DNA of 16,129 bases from an uncultured Collinsella sp. (GTDB taxonomy: Bacteria > Actinomycetota > Coriobacteriia > Coriobacteriales > Coriobacteriaceae), in NCBI GenBank assembly GCA_937950415.1, contig CALFDL010000235.1, positions 1-16,129 on the forward strand, in the 5' to 3' direction. Positions 13,425 to 16,129 of the stretch are shown piece after piece. The position numbers were made by a program, and so were the translations under genes. Numbering within the stretch: the first letter of the stretch is position 1; the number at the start of each line of letters is the position of its first letter. Under the pieces are notes generated by a model, which was not told where the DNA came from, ran no database searches, and saw only the letters and a list, made by a program, of their open reading frames with translations.

Positions 13425-13611
13425 GGAAACCTCCTCGTCTTCAGGCTTTGCGCCCACCGTCGACCAACGATTGTGCACTCTCGCACCCCCTATAACTTTA
13501 GTCCACTTTGATGTGGACGCGCGCTTGAGCTTGCGCCAGCAGCAAGCATTCACAGGGGCAGGCAGCTACAATGAATACGTGCTGATTATTCTCGTCATTG
13601 GATGATGTTTT
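13425..13611. promoter_or_regulatory. Divergent intergenic region, ribokinase operon and acyltransferase
   Basis: For the minus strand, TCCACA (13517-13512) and TATAGG (13494-13489) are spaced 17 nt and could drive ribokinase. An 18-bp palindrome, GTCCAC-TTTGAT-GTGGAC (13501-13518), covers that -35 box and would be a natural operator. For the acyltransferase, TACAAT (13567-13572) is a candidate -10 about 40 nt before the ATG, with no good -35. Both promoter calls are weak; the palindrome is exact. Confidence 0.4.
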
Positions 13612-15828
13612 ATGGAACAACTCTCGCAATCGGACTCGCGCGGTCGACGCCGCACGGGCAACGAGCCGGCGCCGCACGAACGCGTGAAGGGCGAACGCCG
13701 TGCCAACGAACCGCGACGCACCGTGAGCCCCCATCGTGCTTCTGCCAACAACGCGGGCCGCGCCAACACTCCCGCCGCGGAGCAGACGCCTGCTCGCCCC
13801 AAATCCCGCTACATCCCTGCCCTTGACGGCCTGCGTACGCTCGCCGTCGTCGCGGTGGTGCTCTATCACCTCAACCTCACGTGGGCTCAGGGCGGCCTGC
13901 TTGGCGTCACGATCTTCTTTGTGCTTTCGGGCTATCTGATCACGCGCTTGCTGCTCAACGAAGTCGCTAAGACCGGACGCATCGACCTTAAGAGCTTCTG
14001 GATTCGCCGCATCCGTCGCCTGGTCCCCGCCGTGGTAACGGTAGTGTTCGTGACCTGCGCGCTGTGCACCATCTTTAACCACGTGATGCTCACCAAGATG
14101 CGCCCCGACATCCTGCCGTCGCTGCTGTTCTTCAACAACTGGTGGCAGATTGCCCAAAACGTCTCGTACTTCAATGCTCTGGGCGACCCCTCGCCGCTCA
14201 CGCACTTTTGGTCGCTTGCCATCGAGGAACAGTTCTACCTGATTTGGCCGCCACTGCTGTTTGCCATGGTATCCATGCATGTGAGCAAACCCAACACGCG
14301 CCGCGTGGTTCTGGGCCTGGCTGCTGTCTCCGCCATCGCCATGATGGTGCTCTATAACCCCGCCGCCGACCCCAGCCGCGTGTACTACGGCACCGACACC
14401 CGCGTGTTCTCGCTGCTGCTGGGTGCCTGGATGGCCTTTATCCCCGATCGCGACCTGGCGCCGGTGCGTCTCGCTCATCGTTTGGGGCTCAATCGCCTGG
14501 CTGGCGCCGCCAAGCACGGCAGGAACGCCGAGGGCAAGCTTGGCGAGAAGGCCGACAACGCAGCCGAGACCGTCCCGGCACAGCCGAGCGCCCTCGTGCG
14601 CTTTTGGTCCTCGCCCGCATCCATCGATGTGCTGGGCGTCGTGGGTCTGGTTGGCCTTGCCGCCATGGTCGCGCTCACCAACGGCTACACCGCGTTCCAG
14701 TATCGCGGCGGCACGCTGTTATGCTCCATCCTCACGCTCATGGTCATCGCGGCCTGTGTGCAGCCCCAGGGAATGGTTGCCCGCGCACTGTCCGCCGAGC
14801 CGCTCGTGTGGGTTGGCAAACGCTCGTACAGCATCTACTTGTGGCACTATCCGCTACTGTTGCTCATGAACCCGGTCGCCAACATCAACGATACGCCGTG
14901 GTGGCAGTACATTTTGCAGGTGTTGTTGGTGGTCGCCGTGGCCGAATGCTCATATCGCTTTATCGAGACGCCGTTTAGAAAGGGCGCCTTTGGGCGCACC
15001 GTATCCGAGTTCCGCGACGGCACCACCACGCCCACCAACTGGGTGCGCGCGCACGTCCCTGTCTGCGCAGCCTGCGCTGTCGTGTTGGTCGTTGCGCTGG
15101 GCGGCCTGATCTTTGTGCCGGAGACCTCCGCACTGAGCGGTGAGGGCGCCGAAGTCCTCAACAAGGAAGCCAAAAACACCGCGCCCACCGACCAGCAGGC
15201 GGCCGACGACACCGACAAGGACAACGACGGCTTCCCCGATGGCTCCTACGATCTGCTTATGATCGGCGACTCCGTGTCGCTGCGTGCCGTAGACACCTTT
15301 GACGGTGTGTTCCCGCACAGCCATATCGATGCCGAAAAGGGCCGCCAGTTTGATGCGGGCCGTGCGACATTTGAGGGCTATATCCAGCAGAACCTTGCCG
15401 GCAAGATCGTGGTCTTTGCACTGGGCACCAACGGCTTGGTAACCGACGACCAGATCGACGCCATCATGGCCGATGCAGGAGATAAGCGTATTGTGGTGTT
15501 TGTGAACACGCGCAGCCCGCAGCCGTGGGTTGGCTCTACCAACCAGGCCATCGCCAACGCCGCTACGCGCTACAAGAACGTGCGCGTTATCGATTGGTAC
15601 GGATACAGTGCTAACCGCAACGACCTGTTCGATGGCGATGGCACGCACCTGTCGACCACTGGCGTGACTGAGTACCTCAACTTGATCCACGATGCAGTCA
15701 AGAAGGACCTGCCTGTGCATCCCGAGGACCACGTCAACGATCCGCAGCCGGCGGCCGTCAAGTCTGCCACCGACGCGCTCGTTAACGCCCTCGCCTTCAA
15801 ACCGCACAAGCTAGGCACCGACAAGTAG
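13612..15828 (+). CDS. OatA-type membrane O-acyltransferase with SGNH domain
   Basis: This 738-residue protein joins an acyltransferase-3 membrane domain to an extracytoplasmic SGNH-like domain, the layout of peptidoglycan or surface-glycan O-acetyltransferases. The membrane part (about 67-505) has DGLRTLAVVAVVLYHL (72-87, His86), FFVLSGYLITR, HFWSLAIEEQFYLIWP (198-213) and WHYPLLLL. The C-terminal domain has MIGDSVSLR with Ser554, ALGTNGL with Asn607, and DGDGTHLS with Asp676/His679, the SGNH catalytic set. Oddities are a 66-residue Arg-rich N-terminal tail, a roughly 55-residue charged insert between membrane segments (about 280-335), and a DxDxDGxxD loop at 535-543 in the linker. The ATG at 13612 is the first start after an in-frame stop; its ribosome site is weak. 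It stands alone and divergent from ribokinase. The acceptor glycan is unknown. Confidence 0.88.
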   Translation: MEQLSQSDSRGRRRTGNEPAPHERVKGERRANEPRRTVSPHRASANNAGRANTPAAEQTPARPKSRYIPALDGLRTLAVVAVVLYHLNLTWAQGGLLGVTIFFVLSGYLITRLLLNEVAKTGRIDLKSFWIRRIRRLVPAVVTVVFVTCALCTIFNHVMLTKMRPDILPSLLFFNNWWQIAQNVSYFNALGDPSPLTHFWSLAIEEQFYLIWPPLLFAMVSMHVSKPNTRRVVLGLAAVSAIAMMVLYNPAADPSRVYYGTDTRVFSLLLGAWMAFIPDRDLAPVRLAHRLGLNRLAGAAKHGRNAEGKLGEKADNAAETVPAQPSALVRFWSSPASIDVLGVVGLVGLAAMVALTNGYTAFQYRGGTLLCSILTLMVIAACVQPQGMVARALSAEPLVWVGKRSYSIYLWHYPLLLLMNPVANINDTPWWQYILQVLLVVAVAECSYRFIETPFRKGAFGRTVSEFRDGTTTPTNWVRAHVPVCAACAVVLVVALGGLIFVPETSALSGEGAEVLNKEAKNTAPTDQQAADDTDKDNDGFPDGSYDLLMIGDSVSLRAVDTFDGVFPHSHIDAEKGRQFDAGRATFEGYIQQNLAGKIVVFALGTNGLVTDDQIDAIMADAGDKRIVVFVNTRSPQPWVGSTNQAIANAATRYKNVRVIDWYGYSANRNDLFDGDGTHLSTTGVTEYLNLIHDAVKKDLPVHPEDHVNDPQPAAVKSATDALVNALAFKPHKLGTDK

Positions 15829-15885
15829 CCCGCAGCAAACAACCCAAAATCACTCTTTTAGAGTCGGCCCCAAGAGGTCGCGGGC

Positions 15886-15921
15886 AAAAAACAGGCCGCA
15901 ACCCATGGCAGCGGCCTGTTT
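15886..15921 (-). terminator. Intrinsic terminator downstream of the Nramp gene
   Basis: An 11-bp stem (15889-15899 with 15911-15921; arm AAACAGGCCGC) encloses an 11-nt loop and is followed on the minus strand by a U-run of six that begins within the stem end. It lies 18 nt beyond the Nramp-type stop codon. It may also stop plus-strand transcripts from the acyltransferase, though the U-run on that side is only three bases. A weak 5-bp hairpin (15852-15864) lies nearer the acyltransferase end. Confidence 0.85.
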
Positions 15922-15938
15922 GGAGTCCAAAAGAGGCG

Positions 15939-16129
15939 CTAAGCGCTGTAACCCATCGCCTGCAGGACAAACATGACGACCGTGAGCACCGTAATCACGG
16001 CGATAGTCGCCCACGTGAGCACATTCCACACGCGGCCGTTGCGGTTGGCACCCATAATGTGACGGTCGGCGGCGATAACCACCTGGAACACCAGAACCAC
16101 GGGCAGTAGCACGCCATTGATGACCTGCG
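15939..16129 (-). CDS. Nramp-family divalent metal transporter, C-terminal end (cut by window edge)
   Basis: The last 62 residues of a membrane protein are seen, starting QVINGVLLPVVLVFQVV, then IAADRHIMGANRNGRVWNV, then a final hydrophobic helix ending VLQAMGYSA. The QxxNGxLLPxxLVF helix, the DRxxMG loop and the NGR turn are characteristic of the C-terminus of Nramp/MntH-type proton-coupled Mn/Fe transporters. The DPGN and MPH metal-binding motifs lie outside the window, so subfamily cannot be decided. The gene is convergent with the acyltransferase and ends at its own terminator. No functional link to the sugar genes is apparent. Confidence 0.75.
   Translation of the reverse strand, partial: QVINGVLLPVVLVFQVVIAADRHIMGANRNGRVWNVLTWATIAVITVLTVVMFVLQAMGYSA

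Noticed and set aside
15852..15864. Hairpin after the acyltransferase as its terminator
   Set aside because: The stem is only 5 bp with a 3-nt loop and no U-run follows.
1..16129. CRISPR arrays, tRNA or rRNA genes, insertion sequences, phage or defence genes
   Set aside because: None seen: no regularly spaced repeats, no recognisable tRNA/rRNA sequence and no transposase or integrase motif in any frame.

Overview
The window is a high-GC bacterial chromosome segment whose gene content, Shine-Dalgarno style (AGGAGG/GGGG) and protein sequences suggest an intestinal Coriobacteriia member (Actinomycetota), most like Collinsella. This is an inference from general resemblance, with no database search behind it. 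Twelve complete genes and two partial ones at the edges cover almost everything; no stretch over 300 bases lacks a gene.

Region 1 (1-9066, all minus strand) looks like one catabolic regulon in two transcription units. The upstream unit runs alpha/beta hydrolase > DUF5060-DUF4038 (apiosidase-like) protein > PTS EIIC > EIIB > EIIA and ends at a textbook UUCG-capped terminator (3748-3773). The downstream unit has its own promoter region (3582-3747) and runs fucose/arabinose-isomerase-family enzyme > transketolase N-half > transketolase C-half > FGGY sugar kinase (cut by the window edge). An intracellular apiosidase-like enzyme, an aldose isomerase, an FGGY kinase and a split transketolase together match the logic of non-oxidative D-apiose catabolism: apiose to apulose, to apulose 4-phosphate, then transketolase to dihydroxyacetone plus xylulose 5-phosphate. 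Here that set is paired with a lactose/cellobiose-type PTS as the importer. The leading hypothesis is a plant-apioside utilisation locus. It is inferred from families and gene order.

Region 2 (9067-11449) holds two convergent LacI-family regulators whose stop codons overlap in a CTAG. The first is divergent from the alpha/beta hydrolase gene. A near-identical motif (core TAAATGTT) lies in the hydrolase/LacI-1 intergenic region, in the isomerase promoter region and in the LacI-2 promoter, tying the three together.

Region 3 (11400-13424, minus) is a compact ribokinase > nucleoside hydrolase operon with a strong terminator. It would salvage ribose from nucleosides and feed the same pentose-phosphate pool.

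Region 4 (13612-15828, plus) is a large OatA-type membrane O-acyltransferase with a C-terminal SGNH domain, an unusual basic N-terminal tail and a calcium-loop-like linker. At the right edge (15939-16129, minus) is the C-terminus of an Nramp-family metal transporter followed by its terminator.
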